Below, piece after piece: positions 22,029 to 29,252 of a stretch of DNA of 36,768 nucleotides. The notes under the pieces were generated by a model. It was not told the origin of the DNA and ran no database searches. It worked only from the letters and a program-made list of their open reading frames with translations. How positions within the stretch are numbered: position 1 is the stretch's first letter; each line of letters opens with the position of its first letter. The translations under genes and the position numbers were made by a program. Source of the DNA: Thermoleophilia bacterium. Lineage in GTDB: Bacteria; Actinomycetota; Thermoleophilia; Gaiellales; Gaiellaceae. Where the stretch lies: the NCBI GenBank assembly GCA_025929425.1, contig JAICME010000012.1:1-36768 (forward strand), read 5' to 3'.

Positions 22029-22696
22029 GACCCGAGCAGCGCGGGTAGCTCGGTCAGCGACCCGATCCGCGGCGCGAAGTCCGGATGGAGCCGGTCGCGG
22101 TCGACCAGGATCGCAAGCATCCCGAGCGCCTGCGCGCCCTCGATGTCGTCGGCGATCGTGTCACCGACCATTGCGGCCTCGGCCGGCCCGACCTCGAGGA
22201 GCTCGAGCACCGCGCGAAAGATCGAGGCGTGCGGCTTCGTACGGCCATGGTGGAAGGAGCTGATCCCGACGTCCACGTCGAGGCCGTGGTGGCGCGCGAA
22301 CTCGCGCACGTCGCGCGCGGAGTTCGAGACGAGGCCGATGCGAAGGCCTGAGGCGCGGAGCGAAGCGAGTGCGCCGGCCACGTCGTCGTAGAGCTCGAAG
22401 TTCTCGTGCCGCTCCCAGCCGCGCGTGATCTCGACCGCGCACTCGTAGGCGGGGTCGGCGTCGCCGCCCATTCCGCGGACGATCCGCTCGGTGAAGCGGA
22501 ACCAGATCTCGTCGTCGTGCTCGAGCTCGGGATGGCGGCGGAGGTCGACGAGCGCGGCGTCGCGCGCCTCTTCGTAGCGGGCCGCCTCGAGCCGGAGCCC
22601 ATGACGCTCCCCGGCGCGGACGTAGCCCTCGGGGCCGAGCTCGGGCCCAGGCCGAGCGAGTGTGAAGTCCACGTCGAAGAGGACCGCCCGGAGCAT
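22025..22696 (-). CDS. HAD-superfamily hydrolase (phosphatase-like)
   Basis: A 223-residue haloacid dehalogenase-fold protein. Motif I is [10 protein letters not shown], with the nucleophile Asp and DxD; the usual DGT is DFT. Motif II is LVSNSARD, motif III Lys is in [12 protein letters not shown], and motif IV is [18 protein letters not shown] helical C1 cap lies at about 20-95. Such proteins dephosphorylate small metabolites and the substrate is unknown. It begins at ATG 22696, with TAGGGT on its strand eight bases upstream, overlapping the tRNA-Pro promoter box on the other strand. Confidence 0.88.
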   Translation of the reverse strand: MLRAVLFDVDFTLARPGPELGPEGYVRAGERHGLRLEAARYEEARDAALVDLRRHPELEHDDEIWFRFTERIVRGMGGDADPAYECAVEITRGWERHENFELYDDVAGALASLRASGLRIGLVSNSARDVREFARHHGLDVDVGISSFHHGRTKPHASIFRAVLELLEVGPAEAAMVGDTIADDIEGAQALGMLAILVDRDRLHPDFAPRIGSLTELPALLGS

Positions 22697-22703
22697 CGCT
22701 CGC

Positions 22704-22710
22704 TACCCTA
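22704..22710. promoter_or_regulatory. Shared bidirectional -10 region of tRNA-Pro and HAD genes
   Basis: The heptamer TACCCTA reads as TACCCT on the plus strand, 12 bases before the mature tRNA end. It reads as TAGGGT on the minus strand, eight bases before ATG 22696. Both fit TANNNT, so the two promoters would overlap almost completely. No convincing -35 hexamer is visible for either. Confidence 0.4.
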
Positions 22711-22721
22711 TGGCGCGGTCT

Positions 22722-22795
22722 CGGGGTGTGGCGCAGCCTGGTAGCGCGCTCCGTTCGGGTCGGAGAGGTCCCCAGTTCGAATCTGGGCACCCCGA
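22722..22795 (+). tRNA. tRNA-Pro (anticodon CGG)
   Basis: A 74-nt cloverleaf. The acceptor stem CGGGGTG pairs with CACCCCG, and the discriminator is A. The D arm is GCGCAGCCTGGTAGCGC. The anticodon stem CTCCG/CGGAG encloses the loop TTCGGGT with anticodon CGG, which reads CCG. The T arm is CCCAGTTCGAATCTGGG. The CCA end is not encoded. It stands alone between the HAD and GNAT genes. Confidence 0.97.
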
Positions 22796-22850
22796 TTTCC
22801 TCCTCTCACTCGCCCGTCGGCATGAGATGTCCGGGCGCTCGGAGCACGGG

Positions 22851-23393
22851 CTACAGGTCTGCCGCGACAAGCGAGAACATCACGCAGTCGTGTCTCTCGC
22901 CTTGTGTCTCACAGTGGGCCCGCAGGATCCCCTCTCGGTGGAAGCCGGCCTTCTCGATCGCGCGGATCGACGCGTGGTTGTCGACCGCCGCCTCGGCGGC
23001 GACGCGCGCGAGCCCGAGGTCACGGAGGCCCCACAGCGCGCAGAGCCGTAAGGCTCTCGCGGCGATTCCCCGGCCACGCGCCTCGGGGAAGACCGAGACG
23101 GCGAGGTTCGCGACCGCCGCATCTTCTCTGAGCTGCAGGTTCACGAGGCCGAGCGGCCGGTCGTCCCGTGCATCTGCGATCACGAACGGCGCACCCTTGC
23201 CCGTCGCCCACTGACGCTCGGCGCGGGCCACGCTCTGGCGTTGAGCCTCCTCCCGGAGTGGGCCGTCATCGAGACGGCGCAGCGTCTCCGGGTCGCGCGA
23301 CGCCTCCACGATCGCGCCCATGTCCTGCTCGCGCCGTAATCGAAGCACGATCTCCCCATCCGTGAGGGGCGGCTGGGGAGGAATCAGTTGCAT
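22851..23393 (-). CDS. GNAT acetyltransferase, RimJ/RimL-like
   Basis: A 180-residue single-domain acetyltransferase. [20 protein letters not shown] is the typical N-terminal strand and helix. The acetyl-CoA loop is [20 protein letters not shown] (RGRGIA). Then come [20 protein letters not shown] and [19 protein letters not shown], the usual RimJ-type ending. Members acetylate ribosomal proteins or small molecules and the substrate here is unknown. Its ATG at 23393 overlaps the stop of the membrane-protein gene by one base (TGATG), indicating coupled translation. Confidence 0.88.
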   Translation of the reverse strand: MQLIPPQPPLTDGEIVLRLRREQDMGAIVEASRDPETLRRLDDGPLREEAQRQSVARAERQWATGKGAPFVIADARDDRPLGLVNLQLREDAAVANLAVSVFPEARGRGIAARALRLCALWGLRDLGLARVAAEAAVDNHASIRAIEKAGFHREGILRAHCETQGERHDCVMFSLVAADL

Positions 23394-24358
23394 CAGCAGG
23401 TGAAGGCGAGTTGGCCCTTCGCCGTCGACTCGACAGTCGAGGCATAGTCCGCGCCGCGCGTGAGCTGGATGCGCACGTCGTTGTCGTCCGGGATGATGAA
23501 CACCGAGTCGTCCACCGGGTCCCACGCGGTCTGCTTGTCGGTCGGTGTCGGCGTCACGAAGTACTTGTCGCCGCTTCTGATGAGCAACGTGAAGCCGTCG
23601 TAGCGGCGGCTGTAGGCGCCGCCGTGCAACTTCTGAACCGTGATCTCCGCACAGCCGCCGCCGGGCTGCACCGGCTGCTGCACGCCGGAGCCGGGCGTCA
23701 GCGGGCCGATGTTCAGCGATTCCTTGCTGAAGATCGTCACCGAGGGGTTGACCAGGATGTCGCGCGCGAGCCGCTTCGCCTCGGAGCGGCCGCGGCTGTC
23801 GGCGTATTCCGAGGTTGCCCAGAAGAGGCTCACGAGAACCACGCCCACGCCGACGAAGACAGCGGCGGAGAGCGCCTGCCGGCTGACCGAGCGCTTTCGG
23901 GCGAGGGCGTAGAGCAGGAGCGAGACCCCGACGGCGGGGCCCAGCGCCTGGAGGTAGCCGTGATTGTTCACAAGCGGATCGCCCGCGAGCAACGCGATTC
24001 CGAAGATGAGTGCGCACAGGCCGGCGACGGCAACTAGCGGAGCGAGGTCGAAGCGGCTCGAGAGGTCTCCCACCAGCGCGTGCATGAAGAAGAAGCCGAA
24101 CGCAAGGAGGAGGACGACAACGGCAGGGACGAAGAGCGCGTCCACGCTCCGCAGGACGTAGTCGGTCGTCGTGAAGTTGAGGGCGCTGATGTCGATCCCG
24201 AAGAACCCCGCGAAGGCGCGCTCTCGCCGGTAGCCGAAGTAGTAGGCGAGCGCAGTGATGAGCGTCGTCGGAGTGACGACGGCGGCGACCAAGCCGATGA
24301 CACGGCTGCCTCCGCCGCCGACCAGCGACGACGTCTCTGTCTCTACGGCTTCCGGCAT
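23393..24358 (-). CDS. Actinobacterial membrane protein of unknown function
   Basis: A 321-residue protein with about five membrane segments in the first half (near 18-42, 72-95, 105-125, 132-150 and 160-180) and a soluble C-terminal domain of about 140 residues. The segment YYFGYRRERAFAGFFGIDIS followed by NFTTTDYVLRSVDALFVP resembles a family of uncharacterised actinobacterial membrane proteins (FGW-R...FG-D...STQDYLLRS pattern). The C-terminal part has two cysteines (GGGCAEITV and the final residue). No transporter or enzyme motif is seen. It is co-transcribed with the downstream GNAT gene. Confidence 0.75.
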   Translation of the reverse strand: MPEAVETETSSLVGGGGSRVIGLVAAVVTPTTLITALAYYFGYRRERAFAGFFGIDISALNFTTTDYVLRSVDALFVPAVVVLLLAFGFFFMHALVGDLSSRFDLAPLVAVAGLCALIFGIALLAGDPLVNNHGYLQALGPAVGVSLLLYALARKRSVSRQALSAAVFVGVGVVLVSLFWATSEYADSRGRSEAKRLARDILVNPSVTIFSKESLNIGPLTPGSGVQQPVQPGGGCAEITVQKLHGGAYSRRYDGFTLLIRSGDKYFVTPTPTDKQTAWDPVDDSVFIIPDDNDVRIQLTRGADYASTVESTAKGQLAFTC

Positions 24359-24411
24359 GGTGCGCTCGACCGGCTCCGACGGTACGGTATTGACGCCCGC
24401 AAGACAATGCG

Positions 24412-24606
24412 GTGCTGACCAACATCACCGCGCTCGATCCGGGCGATCCGGGCCGGACGGTCGCCGTTGTCGAGAACAGAGTTGCCCGGAACCTCATCTG
24501 CATGCGGCTCGAACCGGGCGTGTCTCCGGGTTTCATCCCCGGCGAGACCAATCACGTCGGGCACAAGGCGATCGGTCAGTGCGCAGACGTCAGCGCGCCG
24601 CTCTGA
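24412..24606 (+). CDS. Possible small protein, 64 residues
   Basis: In the 345-bp gap between the membrane-protein and HbpS genes, this GTG-started frame shows high-GC third positions. It encodes LTNITALDPGDPGRTVAVVE with a later HVGHKAIGQCADVSAPL. I recognise no family. It has two cysteines and no signal peptide. No convincing Shine-Dalgarno or -10 box precedes it. A strong hairpin starts 16 bases after its stop, which is weak support for a transcription unit ending here. The opposite strand is also open, so this could be a chance ORF or a decayed fragment. Confidence 0.25.
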   Translation: MLTNITALDPGDPGRTVAVVENRVARNLICMRLEPGVSPGFIPGETNHVGHKAIGQCADVSAPL

Positions 24607-24621
24607 TCTGACCCTGCACCA

Positions 24622-24669
24622 CCCCGCCCGTCTGCCACCCACTTGCGCTCCGGTGGCGGACGGGCGGGG
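24622..24669. terminator. Strong hairpin, terminator-like but without a T tract
   Basis: Bases 24622-24639 pair with 24652-24669 over 18 positions (17 Watson-Crick and one G-T wobble) around a 12-base loop. No T run follows, so a classical intrinsic terminator is not proven. It stands between the possible small ORF and the promoter box at 24692. It could be a terminator, attenuator or other structured element. Confidence 0.5.
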
Positions 24670-24691
24670 CGCTCCTCCGGCCTTCCCTGTT

Positions 24692-24697
24692 TAGGAT
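24692..24697 (+). promoter_or_regulatory. TAGGAT box before the HbpS-like gene
   Basis: TAGGAT lies exactly six bases before GTG 24704, the same box and spacing as before the slipin gene. It fits a leaderless promoter; the embedded AGGA might alternatively act as a Shine-Dalgarno. Confidence 0.4.
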
Positions 24698-24703
24698 CGG
24701 CCG

Positions 24704-25129
24704 GTGGACGGGCTCGTCTCGCGGCAGCATCTCTCGCTCGACCTCGCGCTCTCTTTGCTCGCGCGCGTGCGCGAGGAGGCCGAGGCACGCGACCTCGCGC
24801 TCGCGGCAACAGTGGTCGACACAGCCGGCCACGTGCTCGCAAGCCAACGGATGGACGGCGCTGCGCTGGGCGCGATGCAGCTGGCCGTCGGCAAGGCGTA
24901 CACGGCCGCAGCGTGGGCCACGCCGAGCGGCGAGTTCTCACGGAGCACGCAGCCCGGCGGCGACGACTGGGGCTGGAACACGACGGATCCCAGGGTCGTG
25001 GTCTACGCGGGTGGGATCCCGCTGCTCGTGGACGGCGAGCTCGTCGGTGCGATCGGTGCGAGCGGCGGAACGGCAGCCGAGGACGAAGAGTGCGTCGTCG
25101 CGGCCGCGAGCGCGGTCGGCTTCGACTAG
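24704..25129 (+). CDS. HbpS/GlcG-like (DUF336) protein
   Basis: A 141-residue protein with the GlcG/HbpS fold: DLALAATVVDTAGHVLASQR, then MDGAALGAMQLAVGKAYTAA, then GGIPLLVDGELVGAIGASGG and a final DEECVVAAASAVG. Members include the haem-degrading or haem-sensing HbpS of Streptomyces and proteins of glycolate or propanediol loci. No signal peptide is present, so this one is cytosolic, and no haem-sensing two-component genes are adjacent. The role is therefore unknown. Its stop shares CTAG (25126-25129) with the stop of the convergent phosphotransferase gene. Confidence 0.87.
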   Translation: MDGLVSRQHLSLDLALSLLARVREEAEARDLALAATVVDTAGHVLASQRMDGAALGAMQLAVGKAYTAAAWATPSGEFSRSTQPGGDDWGWNTTDPRVVVYAGGIPLLVDGELVGAIGASGGTAAEDEECVVAAASAVGFD

Positions 25130-25941
25130 CCGTAGTTCTCACGGAGCCAGCCAAGCCGTTCGGCGAGCACCGGCCCGAGCTCCGGCCGCCGCGGCAGTGC
25201 GACCATGAACGACGCGTAGATCCACGCGGCGTAGATCGGGAGGCATTCCTCGAGCACATCCGCATCGTGGTCGCCGTACGCCTCGAGAGCGATACGGGAT
25301 GCGTCGTCGGAGCGCACCTGATCCGAAAGCGTTAGCGCGGCAAGGTCGAACTCGCGCGGTCCGCGACAGGCCGTCTCGAAGTCGTGCCAGAGCGGCCCCG
25401 GCAGGCAGTTGGCCAGATGCGCATCCCCGTGAATCGCCTGGGCGGCGCCGGCGGGCTGCCGGCTCCCGAGCTCGCGGAGGTACTCGACGTCGTCGGACGG
25501 CTCCAGGCGGTCGGTGATCGCGATGAGGTCGTCGGTATGGAGGGACGGCAGCTCGCCCGCGTAGTCGGCCAGCGCCTCGTGGATCGCGCGGAGGCCCTCG
25601 CCGGCCGCCACAGGCTCGACCTCTCGACGCGGATGCACGTACTGCCAGAAGGCGACGACGTGTCCGCCGTGGCGGTGCGGGCCGGGATCGAGCAGGTCGG
25701 ACGGTGGGACGACCGGCGCGCCGGCGCGGGCCGCATGCGAGGCCACCGCCAGCTCGCGGATCACATCGTCCTCTGGCGGCCCGTCCGGGTAGGGAAGCCC
25801 GCACGAGACGCGCGCGACGAGCGGCAACGGGCGGAGATGGACGAGCACGTGCCACGCGTCGCGGAGCACCACGGGGTCGTCGCCCCGGAGGCCGTGCTCT
25901 GCGGCCACCGCGACGGCTGCCTGCACGGCGCTCTCGCTCAT
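25126..25941 (-). CDS. Aminoglycoside phosphotransferase-fold protein
   Basis: A 271-residue kinase-fold protein. The catalytic loop is QAIHGDAHLANCLPG (HGDxHxxN, all key residues present) and the metal site is WHDFETACRGPREFDLA, with Asp in the DFE pattern. The N-lobe is short: VLVHLRPLPLVARVS has no obvious conserved Lys. The substrate is unknown, and the gene is unlike the first phosphotransferase-fold gene at 336. It starts at ATG 25941, overlapping the maf stop in an ATGA, and is the last gene of the long minus-strand run. Confidence 0.83.
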   Translation of the reverse strand: MSESAVQAAVAVAAEHGLRGDDPVVLRDAWHVLVHLRPLPLVARVSCGLPYPDGPPEDDVIRELAVASHAARAGAPVVPPSDLLDPGPHRHGGHVVAFWQYVHPRREVEPVAAGEGLRAIHEALADYAGELPSLHTDDLIAITDRLEPSDDVEYLRELGSRQPAGAAQAIHGDAHLANCLPGPLWHDFETACRGPREFDLAALTLSDQVRSDDASRIALEAYGDHDADVLEECLPIYAAWIYASFMVALPRRPELGPVLAERLGWLRENYG

Positions 25942-26510
25942 CCGAATCCGTACGTCCCCGGGAAACGCTCGGCGAGGACCCGGACGAGCAGCGCGACGGG
26001 CAGCCCGACGACGTTGAAGTAGTCGCCCTCGACGCGCTCGACGAGGGCCGCGCCCTGACCCTGGATCGCGTAGCCGCCGGCGCGTCCTTCCCACTGGCCG
26101 CTCGCGACGTACCACGCGACGTCGCGCGGCGTGAGCCCACGGAAGGACACACGGGTGACCTCGCTGCGCACCTCCTCCCACGCGGGCGTGATCAGCGCCA
26201 GCCCGGAGACGACCTCGTGGGTCCGGCCCGCGAGGCTCTCGAGCATCTCCTCGGCGTCTTCGGGACCGGCCGGCTTGCCGTAGACCCGCCCGTCGAGGAG
26301 AACCTCGGTGTCGCAGCCCAGCACGGGCCGCCCGTCCGCGTCGGCGAGCACGGAGCGTGCCTTGCCGAGCGCGTGCGCGACCGGGTCCTCCTCGGCCTCC
26401 TCGTAATCGGGCGTGACGACGTCGAACGGGATCCGCAGCTGCTCGAGGATCTCCCGCCGCCGCGGCGAGGTCGACGCTAGGAGGAGGGGCGGTGCAGGCG
26501 CGCTCGCCAT
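25938..26510 (-). CDS. maf: Maf-like nucleotide pyrophosphatase
   Basis: Hydrolyses non-canonical or modified nucleoside triphosphates (house-cleaning dTTP/UTP pyrophosphatase family). The 190-residue protein has the N-terminal [17 protein letters not shown], the invariant HALGKARSVL region, GCDTEVLLDGRVYGKP, GRTHEVVSGLAL and GGYAIQGQGAALVERVEGDY, all hallmarks. It starts at ATG 26510 with GGAAGAG just upstream. The start lies 34 bases inside the preceding methyltransferase gene. Confidence 0.94.
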   Translation of the reverse strand: MASAPAPPLLLASTSPRRREILEQLRIPFDVVTPDYEEAEEDPVAHALGKARSVLADADGRPVLGCDTEVLLDGRVYGKPAGPEDAEEMLESLAGRTHEVVSGLALITPAWEEVRSEVTRVSFRGLTPRDVAWYVASGQWEGRAGGYAIQGQGAALVERVEGDYFNVVGLPVALLVRVLAERFPGTYGFG

Positions 26511-27238
26511 ATCTCTTCCGCGGGCCATTTCCGGGACCAGTCGGCGCTCACGTAGTCGTAGCGCTGGTGGGTCTCGGCGTCGGCGGGCGCCTGGATCTCG
26601 ATCAGGTCGAGGATCTCGAAGCCGTTCGCACGCAGCACCCGGATCCAGTCGCCGTGCGAGAGGTGGTACTCGACTCCCTCGCCCGGCCACTGGAAGCGAT
26701 GCATCCCGAACTGCGGCCGGTGGAGACGCTCGTCGGCGGGCAGGTCTTCGTCCGGGGAGCAGAGGATGCAGAGCGTCGAGTTGCGGAGGAAGACGAGCTC
26801 ACCGCCGTCGCGGAGCAGGCGAGCGGCCTCGGGGATCCACTGGTACGGATCAGCCCAGATCGACGCGCCGTACTCCGAGACCGCGACGTCGAAGGACTCG
26901 TCCGGAAGCGGCACGTCCTCGCCGAAGGCCTCGACGAACTCGAGCCCCAACCCGAACTGCTCGTTGCAGCGGCGAGCGGTCTCGAGCTGCGCCGGGGTCG
27001 GATCGACTCCCACGACGCGGGCCGCGCCTTTCTTCTTCAGCCAGGCGCCGAAGTACGCGGTGCCGCAGCCGAGCTCCACCACGTCCTTGCCGAAGACGTC
27101 CGGCAACGCGCGCAACTCGGACTCGGGAATGTGCCAGATCCCCCAGTCGATCTCCTCTTTCGCCCACGCCTGCTCGGCGCGCGAATCGGTGTAGTCCGCG
27201 TTCGCGCGGGTCCACGCCTCGACGTTCGGATCAACCAC
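26477..27238 (-). CDS. Class I SAM-dependent methyltransferase
   Basis: 253 residues from GTG 27238. The SAM motif I is [15 protein letters not shown] and the acidic end of strand 2 is [15 protein letters not shown]. Then come [20 protein letters not shown] (motifs II and III) and a [16 protein letters not shown] segment. The C-terminal part has [13 protein letters not shown]-type aromatic stretches of unknown meaning. The substrate cannot be inferred. The start overlaps the ndk stop by eight bases, and a longer ORF to 27259 would run further into ndk. Confidence 0.86.
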   Translation of the reverse strand: MVDPNVEAWTRANADYTDSRAEQAWAKEEIDWGIWHIPESELRALPDVFGKDVVELGCGTAYFGAWLKKKGAARVVGVDPTPAQLETARRCNEQFGLGLEFVEAFGEDVPLPDESFDVAVSEYGASIWADPYQWIPEAARLLRDGGELVFLRNSTLCILCSPDEDLPADERLHRPQFGMHRFQWPGEGVEYHLSHGDWIRVLRANGFEILDLIEIQAPADAETHQRYDYVSADWSRKWPAEEIWRARLHRPSS

Positions 27239-27638
27239 CGAACCAGAGCGCGATCTCACGCTGCGCCGACTCCGGGGAGTCCGAGCCGTGGACGAGGTTG
27301 TCGGGCATCGAGGAGGCGAGGTCGCCGCGGATCGTCCCCGGCGCGGCGTTCGCGGGATCGGTCGCCCCGATCGTCGCCCTCATCGTCGCGATTGCACCCT
27401 CGCCCTCGACCACGAGCGCCCAGGTGGGACCAGAGGTGATGAAGTCGACGAGCTCGCCGAAGAACGGCTTCTCACGGTGCTCTCCGTAGTGTTCCTCTCC
27501 CAGCTCGCGGCTGGCAGTGATCAGCTTCCCCTCGCGAATCACGAAGCCACGCGCCTCGATGCGCCCGAGGATCTCGCCTGCGAGCCGGCGCTGCACTGCG
27601 TCCGGCTTGATCAGGATGAGGCTGCGCTCGAGCGCCAT
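27231..27638 (-). CDS. ndk: Nucleoside diphosphate kinase
   Basis: Equilibrates nucleoside di- and triphosphates by a phosphohistidine intermediate. The 135-residue protein has [20 protein letters not shown] at the start, the family [20 protein letters not shown], and the active-site signature [16 protein letters not shown] with the catalytic His. Its length is typical. ATG 27638 overlaps the stop of the zinc-ribbon gene by one base (TGATG). Confidence 0.96.
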   Translation of the reverse strand: MALERSLILIKPDAVQRRLAGEILGRIEARGFVIREGKLITASRELGEEHYGEHREKPFFGELVDFITSGPTWALVVEGEGAIATMRATIGATDPANAAPGTIRGDLASSMPDNLVHGSDSPESAQREIALWFGG

Positions 27639-28144
27639 CAGCGTCTGGTGGCGGCTCGCCGCGGCCGTCGCGTGCCGAGCGCGGGCGGCGCTCCGGGCTC
27701 CGCCGGCTCGATCGGCGTCTCGCAGTACGGACAGACCTGCCAGATCGGCTCGAGCGGGGCGCCGCAGCTGACGCACGCCTGCTTGAGCTTCGTCGTGCAG
27801 ACCGGGCAGACGAGATAGCTCTCGTCGACCTCGGCATGGCAGACGGGGCAGCGGTGGTCCGCCGCATTGATGCGATCCTCGATCGCCTTGATCTCGAGCT
27901 CCCGCTCACGCACGTCGGAGAGGTACTCGGGCGGGCGGAAGAGCATGTAGATGAACGGGCCGATGTACGGGATCACGAGCGCGACGAGCACCGAGAGCCC
28001 GACGAACAGCGGATCCTCCATCCGCCGCTTCGCGTCCTTGTAGGCCCAGAAGCCGAGACACAGCCAGAGGACGAACGCGAAGAACAGCAGCCCGTTGAGG
28101 ACGGCGTGCGAGGTGCCGGAGCTGATGAAGCTTGCGAGGGTCAC
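27638..28144 (-). CDS. Membrane protein with double zinc ribbon
   Basis: 168 residues from GTG 28144. Two membrane segments lie near 15-35 and 46-70, followed by a short charged linker ([18 protein letters not shown]). Four CxxC pairs follow at about 99/102 (CPVC), 113/116 (CPVC), 124/127 (CVSC) and 138/141 (CPYC), enough for two zinc ribbons of DZANK type. The tail is Pro/Arg-rich. The function is unknown; such proteins are common in Thermoleophilia-like genomes. It lies 16 bases after folC and overlaps ndk by one base. Confidence 0.78.
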   Translation of the reverse strand: MTLASFISSGTSHAVLNGLLFFAFVLWLCLGFWAYKDAKRRMEDPLFVGLSVLVALVIPYIGPFIYMLFRPPEYLSDVRERELEIKAIEDRINAADHRCPVCHAEVDESYLVCPVCTTKLKQACVSCGAPLEPIWQVCPYCETPIEPAEPGAPPALGTRRPRRAATRR

Positions 28145-28160
28145 GGGCGAATCCTGCCGA

Positions 28161-29252
28161 TCATTGACTGAGATCCGCCAGAAGGTACAGGGAACCGGTG
28201 ACGAGCACCGCACCTGCCGGGCCCGCGAGCTCGACTGCGCGCACGCGGGCGGCCGCCGGATCGGACAGCGCTTCGACGTGCTCGAAGTGAGCAGACCCGA
28301 CCGCTGCGAGCTCTGCCGCGGGAAGCGCACGTCCGTTGCGGCTCTCCGTGGCGATGAGTCGGGGACCGAGGACCGACAGCGCCTCGAGCATCATCCCCGG
28401 CCGCTTGTCGCGCAGGATCGAGCAGACGACCGTCCAGGTCCGGGCTGCTGGAAGTCGCGGCAGCAGCCAGCCGATGCCCGCGAGATTGTGGGCTCCGTCC
28501 CAGATCTCGAGGGGCTCCTCGCCGCGGCGTTCGAGGCGTCCCGCGAGCTCGATGCCGTCCGCGGCATGGGGGTCGACCGGGCTCCCGAGGAACGATTCCG
28601 CCGCGGCGACGGCGAGAGCGAGGTTGCTGCGGCCGGTCACGACGACCGTGGCGGCGCCGTTCTCCTGCGCAAGCTCGCGCCACTCCGGCTCGCCGAGCAC
28701 GACGGTGCAGCCAGGCTGGACGACGGCGAGCTTCTCGGCCGCGATCGCCTCGCGGGTGTCGCCGAGCACGTCCATGTGGTCGAGGGCGACGCCGGTGAGG
28801 ACCACGACACGCGTGCGGAGGACGTTCGTGGCGTCGTGACGGCCACCGAGCCCGGCCTCGACGACGGCCACGTCCACTTCCGCTTCGGCGAACGCTGCGA
28901 GCGCCGCAGCCGTGAGCACCTCGAACTGCGTGGCCCCGAGCGCCTCGGCCGCCTCGCGCACCGCAGCCAGCGCCGCGCCGAAGTCGGACTCCTCCCCGCC
29001 GATCCGGATCCGCTCGCTCCAGCCGCGCACGTGCGGCGAGAGGTAGGCCCCGACCTCGAGGCCGGCGTCCGCGAGGAGGGCCTCGGTCAGGCGCGTCGTC
29101 GTCGACTTGCCGTTCGTGCCGACGACATGGATCGCCGGGAACCGCTCCTGGGGGTCGCCGAGCTCCCGCAACAACTCGCGCATCCGCTCCGTGCCGAAGC
29201 CGTCTTCGGGCCACGGCGAGAGGGACTCAACCCAGCGCGTCGCGTTCGGCAA
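28161..29252 (-). CDS. folC: Dihydrofolate/folylpolyglutamate synthase
   Basis: Adds glutamate to dihydropteroate or folates with ATP. The P-loop is HVVGTNGKSTTTRLTEALL, the domain interface has SPHVRGWSERIRIGG, VVEAGLGGRHDATNVL is a strong Mur-ligase-type FolC motif, and the C-terminal domain includes WDGAHNLAGIGWLLP. About 363 residues from TTG 29252 is shorter than the usual 400-450. The family N-terminus aligns with VESLSPWPEDGFGTERMREL, so the true start must lie inside the end of valS (26-bp overlap). It completes a folate set with folP, folB and folK. Confidence 0.92.
   Translation of the reverse strand: MPNATRWVESLSPWPEDGFGTERMRELLRELGDPQERFPAIHVVGTNGKSTTTRLTEALLADAGLEVGAYLSPHVRGWSERIRIGGEESDFGAALAAVREAAEALGATQFEVLTAAALAAFAEAEVDVAVVEAGLGGRHDATNVLRTRVVVLTGVALDHMDVLGDTREAIAAEKLAVVQPGCTVVLGEPEWRELAQENGAATVVVTGRSNLALAVAAAESFLGSPVDPHAADGIELAGRLERRGEEPLEIWDGAHNLAGIGWLLPRLPAARTWTVVCSILRDKRPGMMLEALSVLGPRLIATESRNGRALPAAELAAVGSAHFEHVEALSDPAAARVRAVELAGPAGAVLVTGSLYLLADLSQ

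Noticed and set aside
22851-24551. A 566-codon frame that would fuse the GNAT domain to upstream sequence
   Set aside because: The upstream part is the wrong-frame shadow of the membrane-protein gene; the GNAT domain begins at 23393 with a TGATG junction.
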